The position numbers and the translations under genes are program-made. From JBNJGB01 sp051747385 (GTDB taxonomy: Bacteria > Myxococcota_A > UBA9042 > PHBI01 > JACKFB01), in NCBI GenBank assembly GCA_051747385.1, contig JBNJGB010000007.1, positions 1 to 64,000 of the forward strand: DNA of 64,000 nucleotides, given 5' to 3'. The notes under the pieces are model-generated. The model saw only the letters and a program-made list of their open reading frames with translations. It had not been told where the DNA came from and made no database searches. Positions 42,718 to 50,877 of this stretch are shown one piece after another (position 1 is the stretch's first letter; the number at the start of each line of letters is the position of its first letter).

Positions 42718-44544
42718 ATGCGTCTCCCGGTCCCGATCGCGGTCCTCGTCCTCCTCGTCGCCTGCAGCGGGGACGGCGACGATCGGCACGCGGCCCCGGC
42801 CGACGCGGACGCCGACGCGGCGCCGACCGCCGACGCTCCGGACCCGAGCGCCGACGCGGCCGACGACGCCGAGCCGGACATCCCCCTGCCGGATCACGGC
42901 CCCGAGACGGGGGACGGCGGTCTCGCGGACACCGCGGCCGACGAGATCCCGGCGCCGGACGCGCCCGTCGACACGGCGGACGGAGACGCCGGGCCGCAGG
43001 ACGCGGACGCTGGCGAGATCGCGCCGTGGCGCAGCGCCCTGTACCCGGAGGACTGGGCTCCCGGCTTCGCCACGGAGGAGGGCCACGCCCTGCAGGACTT
43101 CTCCTGGGCGGGGTACCGGAACGGCGAAGGCCCCCTGGCACAGGACGTCCCGGAGGCCACATTCGACGTCCTGGAGGGCTTCGGTGCCGACCCCACGGGG
43201 ACGAGCGACGCCACGGACGCCCTCCAGGCCGCCGTCGACGCCGCGGAGGAGGCCGGCGGCGGCGTGGTCCTCGTCCCGGCTGGGCTCTACCGGGTGGACG
43301 GGACGCTGCGGGTGGAGGGCTCGCGGGTCGTCCTCCGCGGCGAGGGGCCGGAGGACAGCCGCCTCTGGTTCACGAGGCACGAGGGGCTGTCCTACCAGGC
43401 CCACGTCATGTTCTCCGGGGCGCCGGAGGTCACCGCCGAGGCCGCCCTCTCCTCCGACGCCGGGGCCTTCGACACGGTCCTCGAGGTGGAGGACGCCTCC
43501 AGCTTCGCCCCCGGCGACGACGCGGACGTGGGCCAGGTCATCACCGAGGCGTTCCAGGCCGAGCACGGCATGGTCGACACGTGGCAGGCCTTCGACGGCA
43601 CGTGGCAGCCGTTCTTCCGGCGCGAGGTCATCGCCGTGGACACGTCGACCACGCCCCACCGGATCACCGTGGACGTGCCGCTCCGCTACGCCATGAAGAC
43701 CGCCCACGGGGCGAGCGTGCGGCGCGTCACCGGCCTCCTGCGGGAGGTGGGCGTCGAGTCCCTGGGCCTCGCCAACGCCGTCGGCTGGCAGGAGGCCTGG
43801 GCGCAGGACCAGGTCAGCGTCCTGGAGATGCGCCACGTGGAGGACGCGTGGATCCGCGACGTGGCCTCCTTCCCCTCCCCCGGGGCGCCCGAGGAGGGCG
43901 ACGGTGCCGGGGCGCACCTGCAGTCGAACGGGCTGCTGGTCCGGGCCTCGAAGCGCGTCACGGTGGCCGACAGCACGCTCGCCCTGGCCCAGAACCGCGG
44001 CGGCGGGGGCAACGGCTATCTCTTCCAGGTGCGCACCTCCAGCGAGATCCTCTTCCGGGACCTGATCGCCGAGGCCGGCCGCCACAACTTCATCCAGAAC
44101 TGGGGCTTCGGGCTGACCGGGTGCGTGTGGCTCCGGGTGGTCAGCCGGGACGGCGCCACCGTCCAGTCCCCCGACTTCCCCTGGACGACGACGGGCCTGT
44201 CCGAGTTCCACCACTCCCTGGCCACGGCGAACCTGATCGACTCCGCCGTGCTCGAGGACGGCTGGGGCGCCGTCAACCGCCGGGACTGGTCCAGCGGTGC
44301 GGGCCACACGGCCACCGAGAACGTCTTCTGGAACACGACGGGCCCCGGCGCGCTCCACTCGCGCCAGTACGGCGACGGCTACGTGGTGGGCACCGGCCCG
44401 GACCTCCTGGTCCTCACCTCCCTCGACGCCGCCGAGGCCGCCGGCACCGCCCCCGAGGACTACACCGAGGGCCTCGGCGCCGCCGCCGCCTTGGAGCCGC
44501 AGTCCCTGTACGAGGACCAGCTCGCCCGCCGCCTGGTCCGTTGA
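42718..44544 (+). CDS. Lipoprotein with pectate-lyase-type beta-helix
   Basis: The 608-residue precursor has the lipobox VLLVAC (Cys16), then an Asp/Ala/Pro-rich linker to about residue 100. The remainder has the pectate lyase superfamily-3 pattern: FGADPTGTSDATDALQAAVD, GGGVVLVPAGLYRVDG, then many short strands of a right-handed beta-helix (such as VLRGEGPEDSRLWF, GNGYLFQVRTSS and HNFIQNWGFG). Related proteins cleave or bind acidic polysaccharides; no catalytic set can be assigned from sequence alone. It is divergent from the lamin-tail gene, with 130 bases between their starts. Confidence 0.78.
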   Translation: MRLPVPIAVLVLLVACSGDGDDRHAAPADADADAAPTADAPDPSADAADDAEPDIPLPDHGPETGDGGLADTAADEIPAPDAPVDTADGDAGPQDADAGEIAPWRSALYPEDWAPGFATEEGHALQDFSWAGYRNGEGPLAQDVPEATFDVLEGFGADPTGTSDATDALQAAVDAAEEAGGGVVLVPAGLYRVDGTLRVEGSRVVLRGEGPEDSRLWFTRHEGLSYQAHVMFSGAPEVTAEAALSSDAGAFDTVLEVEDASSFAPGDDADVGQVITEAFQAEHGMVDTWQAFDGTWQPFFRREVIAVDTSTTPHRITVDVPLRYAMKTAHGASVRRVTGLLREVGVESLGLANAVGWQEAWAQDQVSVLEMRHVEDAWIRDVASFPSPGAPEEGDGAGAHLQSNGLLVRASKRVTVADSTLALAQNRGGGGNGYLFQVRTSSEILFRDLIAEAGRHNFIQNWGFGLTGCVWLRVVSRDGATVQSPDFPWTTTGLSEFHHSLATANLIDSAVLEDGWGAVNRRDWSSGAGHTATENVFWNTTGPGALHSRQYGDGYVVGTGPDLLVLTSLDAAEAAGTAPEDYTEGLGAAAALEPQSLYEDQLARRLVR

Positions 44545-44567
44545 CTCGTGTAGCTCCGCGGCGCGAG

Positions 44568-44597
44568 TGGGGTCAAGCCTACTCATTTCACATTTTC
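44568..44597 (-). repeat. Dispersed REP-like motif, copy 2 (inverted)
   Basis: On the minus strand this reads GAAAATGTGAAATGAGTAGG then CTTGACCCCA, matching 30721-30751 apart from one base and one indel. It lies 23 bases after the stop of the pectate-lyase-like gene, again just beyond a 3' end. Confidence 0.75.
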
Positions 44598-44798
44598 TCG
44601 GCCGGCAGGGTCGCGTGCGTAGCACGGGCCCGGGGTAGCACCCGCCCCGCGCGGCGCCCCGGGTCCGGCCCCGGTCGCAGGCCGCCGGGAAAAACTCCTC
44701 AAGGCTCGCCCGTCGCGTGCCGAAGAGGGAGATCGGGTCCCGTGAATGCGGTCGGATCCGCCGCGCCGCACGGGCACGGGGGACCGGGGAGAGAGACG

Positions 44799-45200
44799 AT
44801 GCGCAAACGACTGAAGCTGTCCTTCGGGCTGATCGCCTTCAACGCGCTGCTGTTCATGGTGGTCGGCGTGGCCGTCGCGGGACCGCCGTTCCACGTCGCG
44901 CTGGCCGGGCTGGGCGTCGTGCAGGTGGCCTTCCTGCTGCTGCTCACGCGGGGGAGCAACACCGCCCATCGCATGCTGGTCGCCCTGAGCTTCCTCACCG
45001 CCGTGGCCGGCGCGCTCATGGTCGTCGCCGAGCTGGCGTCCGCCGCGTTCGCGCTGGCGGTGCTGTACGCGGCCATCGCGGCCTTCGACGGGTACCTGCT
45101 CCGGGTCCTGATGTCCTGCACCGAGGACGTCGACTGGATCGCCCGCCAGCGGCTCCAGGGCGCCGCGGAGCACCTGGGCTCCGAGGCCACGGCCTCCTGA
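44799..45200 (+). CDS. Small four-helix membrane protein
   Basis: The 133-residue protein has four hydrophobic helices (about 8-28, 32-50, 58-80 and 84-102), a short charged loop and a polar C-terminus with CTEDVDWIARQRL. No family is recognised. GGGGAGAGAG precedes the ATG as ribosome site. It is separated from the ABC transporter genes downstream by a very stable stem-loop, so co-transcription is doubtful. Confidence 0.6.
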   Translation: MRKRLKLSFGLIAFNALLFMVVGVAVAGPPFHVALAGLGVVQVAFLLLLTRGSNTAHRMLVALSFLTAVAGALMVVAELASAAFALAVLYAAIAAFDGYLLRVLMSCTEDVDWIARQRLQGAAEHLGSEATAS

Positions 45201-45207
45201 CGAGCCC

Positions 45208-45255
45208 CCTGGAGCACGGCGCAGGGCACCCCGATGGCCTGCGCCGTGCTCCGGG
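45208..45255 (+). terminator. Very stable stem-loop before the ABC exporter genes
   Basis: GGAGCACGGCGCAGG (45211-45225) is perfectly complementary to CCTGCGCCGTGCTCC (45238-45252) around a 12-base loop. The stem can be extended by three pairs (one of them G-T) at its base. It lies between the stop at 45200 and the ATG at 45294. No T-run follows, so it may be a terminator that needs no U-tract, an mRNA-stabilising hairpin, or a bidirectional element. Confidence 0.6.
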
Positions 45256-45293
45256 TTGACGCCCGCGCGCCGCCCGCCCACCATCCGAGCGCC

Positions 45294-46241
45294 ATGGGCG
45301 AACGCGACGCGAAAGGAGCCGAGCCGGAGCATCCGCTGGAGCTGCGCGGGGTCACCAAGCGCTTCGGCGGGTTCACGGCCGTGAACGGGGTGGACCTCAG
45401 CGTCCGGGACGGGGAGATCTTCGCCCTGCTCGGGCCCAACGGCGCCGGAAAGACGACCCTCATCTCCTGCATCGCGGGCCTGTCGCGGCACACGTCCGGC
45501 GACATCCGCGTGTTCGGCCACGACACCCGGCGCGACTTCCGGACCACCCGCCGGCTGGTCGGCCTGGTGCCGCAGGAGATCAACTTCGACCCCTTCTTCA
45601 CGCCCCTGGAGAGCCTCGAGATCCAGATGGGCTTCATGGGCGTGGAGCCGGACCGCGACCGCTGCGAGGAGCTGCTCCGGCTGTTCTCCCTGTGGGATCA
45701 CCGTCACGCCTACACCCGCCACCTCTCCGGCGGGATGAAGCGGCGGCTGCTGGTGGCCAAGGCCCTGGTCCACGACCCGAAGCTCCTCTTCCTCGACGAG
45801 CCCACGGCGGGCGTGGACGTGGAGCTCCGGAAGGACCTGTGGAACGTGGTCCGACAGCTCCGGGACCGGGGGACCACCATCATCCTCACGACCCACTACC
45901 TCGAGGAGGCCGAGGAGCTGGCGGATCGCATCGCCATCATCCACCGCGGCCGCATCGTGACCGTGGACGAACGCGATCAGCTCATGGGGCGCCACCGCGA
46001 GGGCCACGTCTGCATCACCTTGCCCGACGACGTGGACGGCGTCCCCGACTGGGCGCCCGCGGGCACGACGCTGGACGGCGCGCGCTGCCTGGTCGTCCCC
46101 TGGCACGACGCCGCGGAGCTGGAGCAGGCCATCCACGTCGTCCGCGAGCGGGTCGAGCCCCTGGACATCTGCGTGCGCCAGACCACCCTCGAGGAGATCT
46201 TCGTCGACCTGGTCCACGCCGCCGACGAGGGGGAGACATGA
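45294..46241 (+). CDS. ABC-2 type exporter ATP-binding protein
   Basis: The 315-residue ATPase has Walker A GPNGAGKTT (47-55), LSGGM signature (144-148) and Walker B LLFLDEP (164-170), followed by TTHYLEEAEEL. The C-terminal 80 residues are the extra domain common in ABC-2 exporters (TTLEEIF). Similarity is to YadG-like and drug/polymer exporter ATPases. It overlaps its permease gene by four bases (ATGA). The transported molecule cannot be named. Confidence 0.85.
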   Translation: MGERDAKGAEPEHPLELRGVTKRFGGFTAVNGVDLSVRDGEIFALLGPNGAGKTTLISCIAGLSRHTSGDIRVFGHDTRRDFRTTRRLVGLVPQEINFDPFFTPLESLEIQMGFMGVEPDRDRCEELLRLFSLWDHRHAYTRHLSGGMKRRLLVAKALVHDPKLLFLDEPTAGVDVELRKDLWNVVRQLRDRGTTIILTTHYLEEAEELADRIAIIHRGRIVTVDERDQLMGRHREGHVCITLPDDVDGVPDWAPAGTTLDGARCLVVPWHDAAELEQAIHVVRERVEPLDICVRQTTLEEIFVDLVHAADEGET

Positions 46242-47032
46242 GCGCGCCGGCGACCACCCGCGCCCCGCGCGTCAACTGGACGGGCCTGCGCACGCTACTC
46301 CGCAAGGAGATCCGCCGCTTCACGAAGGTCTGGCTCCAGACGGTGCTGTCGCCGCTGGCGACGACGAGCCTGTACTTCCTGGTCTTCGGCGTGGCCCTGG
46401 GCAAGCGCCTGGCCACCATCGACGGGGTGCCCTACATCGAGTTCGTCGTGCCGGGCCTGATGATGCTGGCGATGATCAACGCCTCGTTCCTGAACTCGGC
46501 CTCGAGCCTCTTCCAGTCGAAGATCAACGGGACGACGGTGGACTTCCTCGTGGCGCCCCTCGGCCCCGCGGAGCTCCTGGTGGGCTACGTGGGGGCCGCC
46601 GTCCTCCGCGCGGCGATCGTCGGGGTCCTGGTCTGGGCCGTCGCCGTGGCCTTCGTCGGCCTGGAGATCCGGAGCCTCGCCTACACCATCGGCTTCGCCC
46701 TGGCCGTGAGCGCCGCGTTCGCCACCCTGGGGCTCATCGTGGCCATCTGGGCGGAGAAGTTCGACCACCTGGCCATCGTCCCGAACTTCGTGCTCACGCC
46801 CCTGACCTTCCTGGGCGGGGTCTTCTACTCCATCGACATGCTCCCGGAGCCCTGGCAGACCATCAGCCGCTTCAACCCGATCCTCTACATGGTCAACGGG
46901 CTCCGAGACGGCCTGCTGGGCGTGTCCGACGTACCCCTCGGCGCCAGCCTGGCCGCGGTGCTGGGCATGCTCGTCGCGCTGCTCGCGGTGGCCTGGCGCG
47001 TCCTCTCCACCGGCTGGAACCTCCGGAGCTGA
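46238..47032 (+). CDS. ABC-2 type exporter permease
   Basis: The 264-residue protein has six hydrophobic helices typical of YadH/NodJ-type ABC-2 permeases. Motifs include a basic amphipathic N-terminus (LRTLLRKEIRRFTK), VVPGLMMLAMINASF, and LTPLTFLGGVFYSIDMLPEPWQ, which is characteristic of the family. It overlaps the ATPase gene by four bases, and the two form a half-transporter pair. The 3' end converges on the lipoprotein gene at 47085. Confidence 0.85.
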   Translation: MSAPATTRAPRVNWTGLRTLLRKEIRRFTKVWLQTVLSPLATTSLYFLVFGVALGKRLATIDGVPYIEFVVPGLMMLAMINASFLNSASSLFQSKINGTTVDFLVAPLGPAELLVGYVGAAVLRAAIVGVLVWAVAVAFVGLEIRSLAYTIGFALAVSAAFATLGLIVAIWAEKFDHLAIVPNFVLTPLTFLGGVFYSIDMLPEPWQTISRFNPILYMVNGLRDGLLGVSDVPLGASLAAVLGMLVALLAVAWRVLSTGWNLRS

Positions 47033-47084
47033 CCGGGGCGATCCGCCACGGGCGGGGGCGTTCTGCCCGCGGCTCGGCTCGCCG

Positions 47085-47765
47085 TCAGTCCACGACGAAG
47101 GGGATGCGGACCGTGTCGATGGTCCTGCCGGTGGCCGCGTGCACCACGTCCATGGTCAGCGTGGCCTGCTCCGCCCCCTCCGGGAGCTCCTGGAAGTAGA
47201 CGAAGCCCATGACCCGGCCGCCGGGCTCCACGACGCCCTCGGGCAGGGCGCGGCGGATCATGTCCGGCGTGGGCAGGTCCACCCGCCGCAGCGCAGGGTA
47301 GTGGGTGTCGTAGTAGACGCGGTCGACCAGAAAGCCGCCGGCCCACGCCTCGTGCTCGGGATAGTAGTGGGCGCCGTAGGGCGCGACGTAGAAGCCGGAC
47401 CACGAGTAGGGGACCGACTCGACGGGCTCCACCTGCTCCTCGTCGAGGGCGAGGGGGGGAAGGGCCGCGAGGCGCACGCCGTCCTGTGTGGCCAGTCCGA
47501 TCTCGGCGTAGCGGACCCGCACCGGCACGTCGCCGTCGTTGGCGACGGCCAGGAGCAGCGGCGTCACCTCGTCCAGGGTCTCCGGGAAGCCCGACCAGGC
47601 CCCGGCGCGCGCCTCCACCGTGACGCCGGCCGCGCTGGCCCGGGCCCCGGAGCCCGGTCCCGAGGCGAGCTCCTCGGCACCCGGAGCCGGCTTCAGCTCG
47701 GGGCGGGACGCGCAGGCGGAGAGCACCAGGCACGCGAACAGCGACACCGTCCAACGAGCGTACAT
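47085..47765 (-). CDS. Lipoprotein of unknown function
   Basis: The 226-residue precursor has the lipobox VLSAC (Cys18). The mature part is mostly beta-strand, with an aromatic-rich stretch near residue 120 (YSWSGFYVAPYGAHYYP) and a C-terminal TGRTIDTVRIPFVVD. No known domain is recognised. It is convergent with the exporter genes (52-base gap) and divergent from a very small membrane-protein gene. The ATG is preceded by GAGGAGA. Confidence 0.65.
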   Translation of the reverse strand: MYARWTVSLFACLVLSACASRPELKPAPGAEELASGPGSGARASAAGVTVEARAGAWSGFPETLDEVTPLLLAVANDGDVPVRVRYAEIGLATQDGVRLAALPPLALDEEQVEPVESVPYSWSGFYVAPYGAHYYPEHEAWAGGFLVDRVYYDTHYPALRRVDLPTPDMIRRALPEGVVEPGGRVMGFVYFQELPEGAEQATLTMDVVHAATGRTIDTVRIPFVVD

Positions 47766-47896
47766 CGTCTCCTCCTCGGGCGTGAGCGTGCCGTGTAGGG
47801 CAGCAAGATCGGTTCCACCGGGACGCGGCGCTGGGGCGGGCACGCACCTTGCTTCGCGGCCGAGCACCCCCTTCCCCTCCCGGACGGGAGCCCACG

Positions 47897-48034
47897 ATGC
47901 GTTCGAAGTCACGGCGAGACGTGCCTCCGCCGCCTGGTGACGACTTCGAGGCCCGCGCCGACGTCCTCTTCCTCGCCTTCAGCCTCGGGCTGCTGACCCT
48001 GACCCTGGCCCTGTCGCTGGCCGTCCTCGTCTGA
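47897..48034 (+). CDS. Very small membrane protein (45 aa)
   Basis: A polar, basic N-terminus (MRSKSRRDVPPPPGDD) is followed by one hydrophobic helix (about 24-45) rich in Leu and ending LAVLV. GGGAG lies seven bases upstream of the ATG. No family can be given. A stable stem-loop follows within 8 bases of the stop, supporting a real transcript end. An opposing small reading frame overlaps its 3' half, so one of the two may be spurious. Confidence 0.45.
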   Translation: MRSKSRRDVPPPPGDDFEARADVLFLAFSLGLLTLTLALSLAVLV

Positions 48035-48263
48035 GCGCGCGACGGCCGCCCCTCCCGGCGGCCGTGGACCGCGCCGGGATCTCGAAGGCTCGGACGGCCA
48101 GGGCCAGGGCGCCGGCGATCAGCACCGCGTCGATGGCCACGCCCAGGCGGAGCGCTCCGAAGACGCCGTACAGGAGGCCGGCCGCGGAATACGACCCACC
48201 CACGCCGTCGTTCGCCGGGAGGACACCTCCGCGGTTGGCCCCGGGCGGCCGTGGAGGCATCAT
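47979..48263 (-). CDS. Possible small membrane protein on the opposite strand
   Basis: From an ATG at 48263 (or 48260), 94 codons read through a Gly/Pro-rich start into YSAAGLLYGVFGALRLG and VAIDAVLIAGALALAVRAFE, a convincing hydrophobic segment. The remaining tail is Arg/Gly-rich. It overlaps the plus-strand 45-residue gene. I cannot tell which is expressed. The amphipathic pattern is better than usual for an antisense shadow, but evidence is thin. Confidence 0.3.
   Translation of the reverse strand: MMPPRPPGANRGGVLPANDGVGGSYSAAGLLYGVFGALRLGVAIDAVLIAGALALAVRAFEIPARSTAAGRGGRRALRRGRPATGPGSGSAARG
48042..48065 (+). terminator. Stem-loop after the 45-residue gene
   Basis: ACGGCCGCC (48042-48050) pairs perfectly with GGCGGCCGT (48057-48065) around a six-base loop (CCTCCC). 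It lies 7 bases after the stop at 48034 and has no T-run. Confidence 0.45.
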
Positions 48264-48290
48264 GCGTCGCCCCACCCGGTAGGAGAGCCC

Positions 48291-49400
48291 ATGAAGCACG
48301 TCGCCGCGCGCCTGTTGCACGCCGCCCTGAGCCTCGGCTTGGTCGCCTCGATCGCCGGGCCGGCCCGCGCCGCGTCCCCGCTGTCGCCCTCGGAGACCGC
48401 CCGCGTCCTGGCCGGCATGTCCGTGCCGGAGGCGAGCCTCGACGCCGTGGGTCGCGACCGCCTGGGCGGCTTCCTGGAGCGCATCGCCACGCACTGGGAG
48501 AACTTCGAGCGGCGGCTGGGTACGCCCATGCGAGACTGGGCGAGGGATCGCCTCGCCTACGAGGAGGGCGACCTCGTCTTCTACCCGTTCTCGGGGCCGG
48601 ACTTCGCCACGATCCACCGCTTCTACCCGGAGGCCGACCGGTACGTCATGGTGGCCAAGCAGGACGCCGGCCGGGTGCCCGATCTCACGGCCCCGGAAGC
48701 CCCGCTGCGGGACATGATGCAGGTCTTCGACGCGGCGACGAAGCACTACGGCCGCAGCGGCTTCTTCAAGACCAGGAAGCTGTACGAGCGCTTCGACAGC
48801 CACACGGCCCCCATCGAGGGCCTCACCATCGTGATCGCCGTGATGGCGGAGCGCGAGGGCTTCGACGTGACGGACGTGCAGCCCATCCGCATCGGCGACG
48901 ACGCGCGGATCGAGCCGCACCCCGGCGCCCCGGACGACGTCGGGACCTGGTCCTCGGTCCGGCTGAAGCTCGAGCGCCGCGCCGACGACCAGCAGGTCCT
49001 GGTGGACTACGTGAACCTGGACCTGTCCGACGAGAACCTGGAGACGGACGAGGCCGGCCGGAAGTGGCTGGAACGCGTCTCGCACGCGCGCGTGGTCTTC
49101 AAGGCCGCCTCCCACCTGCCCCAGTGGCGCACCTTCGACGTGGTCGCCGGGATCGTCCGGGATCGCGCGCTGTCCATCGTCCAGGACGAGACCGGGCTGG
49201 AGTACTCCGAGCTCACGGAGCGCTTCGACACGCGGCTGTTCGGCAAGCTCGTGCGCATCTCCGAGGGCTTCAACCCGGACTACCAGCCCGACATGCGCCG
49301 CGCCTATCGGAAGCGCGACGACATCGGCCCCCTCCCCTTCCGCTACGGCTACTGGAAGGACGGGGACTTCGCCCTGGTCATCGCCGAGCCGAAGGGCTGA
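48291..49400 (+). CDS. Secreted protein of unknown family
   Basis: The 369-residue precursor has a Sec signal ending near ARAAS (about residue 28). The mature protein is mixed alpha/beta, with FYPFSGPDFATIHRFYPEADRYVM, IVIAVMAEREGF and SYGYWKDGDF-like FRYGYWKDGDFAL segments, and an even spread of charged residues. No domain is recognised with confidence. The ATG follows GGAGAGCCC. It stands alone, preceded by 225 bases that hold the stem-loop and a possible antisense reading frame. A repeat fragment follows its stop. Confidence 0.6.
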   Translation: MKHVAARLLHAALSLGLVASIAGPARAASPLSPSETARVLAGMSVPEASLDAVGRDRLGGFLERIATHWENFERRLGTPMRDWARDRLAYEEGDLVFYPFSGPDFATIHRFYPEADRYVMVAKQDAGRVPDLTAPEAPLRDMMQVFDAATKHYGRSGFFKTRKLYERFDSHTAPIEGLTIVIAVMAEREGFDVTDVQPIRIGDDARIEPHPGAPDDVGTWSSVRLKLERRADDQQVLVDYVNLDLSDENLETDEAGRKWLERVSHARVVFKAASHLPQWRTFDVVAGIVRDRALSIVQDETGLEYSELTERFDTRLFGKLVRISEGFNPDYQPDMRRAYRKRDDIGPLPFRYGYWKDGDFALVIAEPKG

Positions 49401-49440
49401 GCCCCCGCGGGGCAGTGACCGCCGGGGACGGCGGTTGTAC

Positions 49441-49560
49441 TGCATCTTCCCGTGTTCTCCGTGCCTTTGCGGCTTGGCGCCTTGGCGCGAGCCCTTTCAG
49501 ACCGGGGAGATGTGTATGGTCGACCGGCGACCCCGCCGGCGACGGACCGGCGACCCCGCC
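49441..49560. repeat. Fragment related to the 55-kb MITE-like element
   Basis: The stretch CCTTTGCGGCTTGGCGCC then TTGGCGCGAGCCCTTT (about 49464-49497) matches CCTTTGCGTCTTCGCG then TCTTTGCGCGAGCCCTT at 55375-55404 and 55734-55760. It is followed by a 23-base direct duplication of GGCGACCCCGCCGGCGACGG type units (49527-49570). It appears to be one end of the element found near the hydrogenase genes. Confidence 0.55.
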
Positions 49561-49571
49561 GGCGACGGAGG

Positions 49572-50588
49572 CTACTGCCGGCGGTCGATGGGCCGCGGCG
49601 CCGCGCGGTGGGCGAACCAGTCCGACGCCAGGCGGCGCGACAGGCACGACGCCAACAGGCAGTCCCGGAGGGCGTTCTCGCGCCATGGGACCTCCTCGTG
49701 CTCCAGGTCCCGCTCGAGGAGCGCCACGCGGCTCCGCACGAGCTGCCCCCTGCCGATGCGGTCGCCGGGAGTCTCCCGGACGAAGCGCAGCCGGGCTTCG
49801 CGGAGCAGGCGGATCAGGTCCCGGTGGAGCCGGACCACCGTCTCCTCGGCGTAGAAGCTGACGAGCTTGTGCCTCCGCCGGGAGGATCGCGCGTGTCGCC
49901 GGGCCCCGATCCAGTCCACGAACGTCTCCAGCTCGCCGTACAGGGCGTCGAAGAGGTAGACCTCCCGGACCGGATAGCCGCCCACGTCCAGGCAGCGCGC
50001 CGCGACCTTGTAGCCGCCCGAGTGAACCGACAGGCAGACCAGCCCGACCCGGGCGCGGGGACGAGGCGCGCCCTCGCCCAGGATCTCCACCACCTCGTCC
50101 GTCTGGAGCGTCCGGCGGACCTCCGCCAGGAAGTAGAGGAAGCCCTTCGGACGCTCCAGCTTGCCGCCGCCGGAGTCCACCGCCCGCACGGGGCCCTGGG
50201 GGATCACCAGGATGGCGTTCTGCAGGCTGTCGACGAGCTGCTCCCGGAGGCGGTGGTGGCGCATGGCCTCCGGGGCCGTCGTCCGGTGTCCGTGGAAGTG
50301 GACGACCAGGTCCACCAGGCCGTCGCGAGGGCGGAAGTGCCGCGGCACGAACACCACGGTCGTCGCGTCCTGGTACGGCGCGTCCCGGCACGGGAACGGC
50401 CCGTGGTCCAGGTCCAGGTACAGCGTCGTCCCGTCCCGACCACGATCCACGCTGCGCAAGCGCCCCGGGCCGATGCCGGCCCGCGCGGTGCGGCCACGAC
50501 CGAGCAGCGGAAGCGCCGCCGCGGCCCCGAGCAGCAAGCGCCCGAGGAACCCCCGGCGCGTCGACGTCGCTAGGAGCCTGTAGCGCAT
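49572..50588 (-). CDS. Tat-exported alpha/beta-hydrolase-like protein
   Basis: The 338-residue precursor starts MRYRLLATSTRRGFLGRLLL, with twin arginines at 11-12, a hydrophobic core and a cleavage site near TARAG (about 38). The mature part has VVHFHGHR (oxyanion-like HGH), and LSVHSGGYK with Ser190 in an H-S-G-G elbow instead of the usual G-x-S-x-G. Later strands contain EVYLFDALYGE (candidate Asp). This pattern suggests a serine hydrolase with an atypical nucleophile elbow. The C-terminus is basic and Cys-poor. The substrate is unknown, and export through Tat suggests folding before secretion. Confidence 0.6.
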   Translation of the reverse strand: MRYRLLATSTRRGFLGRLLLGAAAALPLLGRGRTARAGIGPGRLRSVDRGRDGTTLYLDLDHGPFPCRDAPYQDATTVVFVPRHFRPRDGLVDLVVHFHGHRTTAPEAMRHHRLREQLVDSLQNAILVIPQGPVRAVDSGGGKLERPKGFLYFLAEVRRTLQTDEVVEILGEGAPRPRARVGLVCLSVHSGGYKVAARCLDVGGYPVREVYLFDALYGELETFVDWIGARRHARSSRRRHKLVSFYAEETVVRLHRDLIRLLREARLRFVRETPGDRIGRGQLVRSRVALLERDLEHEEVPWRENALRDCLLASCLSRRLASDWFAHRAAPRPIDRRQ

Positions 50589-50877
50589 ATGCTCCCGTCG
50601 CGATTCCCGGCCGCTTCCGCCCATCTCGACGCTCGAGAACCCTCCGCCGAACCTACTGGTTCGACTACAGAACCGTCGAACGCCGATCTGGACGAAATCG
50701 CCACGGGCTCGCTCGGTCCGCAATACCCTACAGGCTCCTGGACTCCGCGCGAAGTCCTCGAGTTCCAGGTCCAAGTGGTTTGCACGGCCTCCGGGCACGG
50801 TCAAGACCGCGGCGTGCTGGCACCGGGTGCCGCCAGGCGGTAGATTCCCCGCCGTCACGACGCGCGGGAGCAGAACG

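Noticed and set aside
36009..45200. Very long open frame on the plus strand across several genes
   Set aside because: It is the antisense shadow of the acyl-CoA ligase and lamin-tail genes. High G+C in third positions removes stops, and the translation is Arg/Gly/Ala/Val-rich with no domain.
48064..48282. Plus-strand frame of 72 codons
   Set aside because: Composition is Ala/Arg/Pro/Ser-rich without hydrophobic or conserved segments; it is the complement of the better minus-strand frame.
50658..50680. tRNA-like T-loop (GGTTCGACTAC)
   Set aside because: No acceptor, D or anticodon arms can be formed around it; only a six-base palindrome exists.
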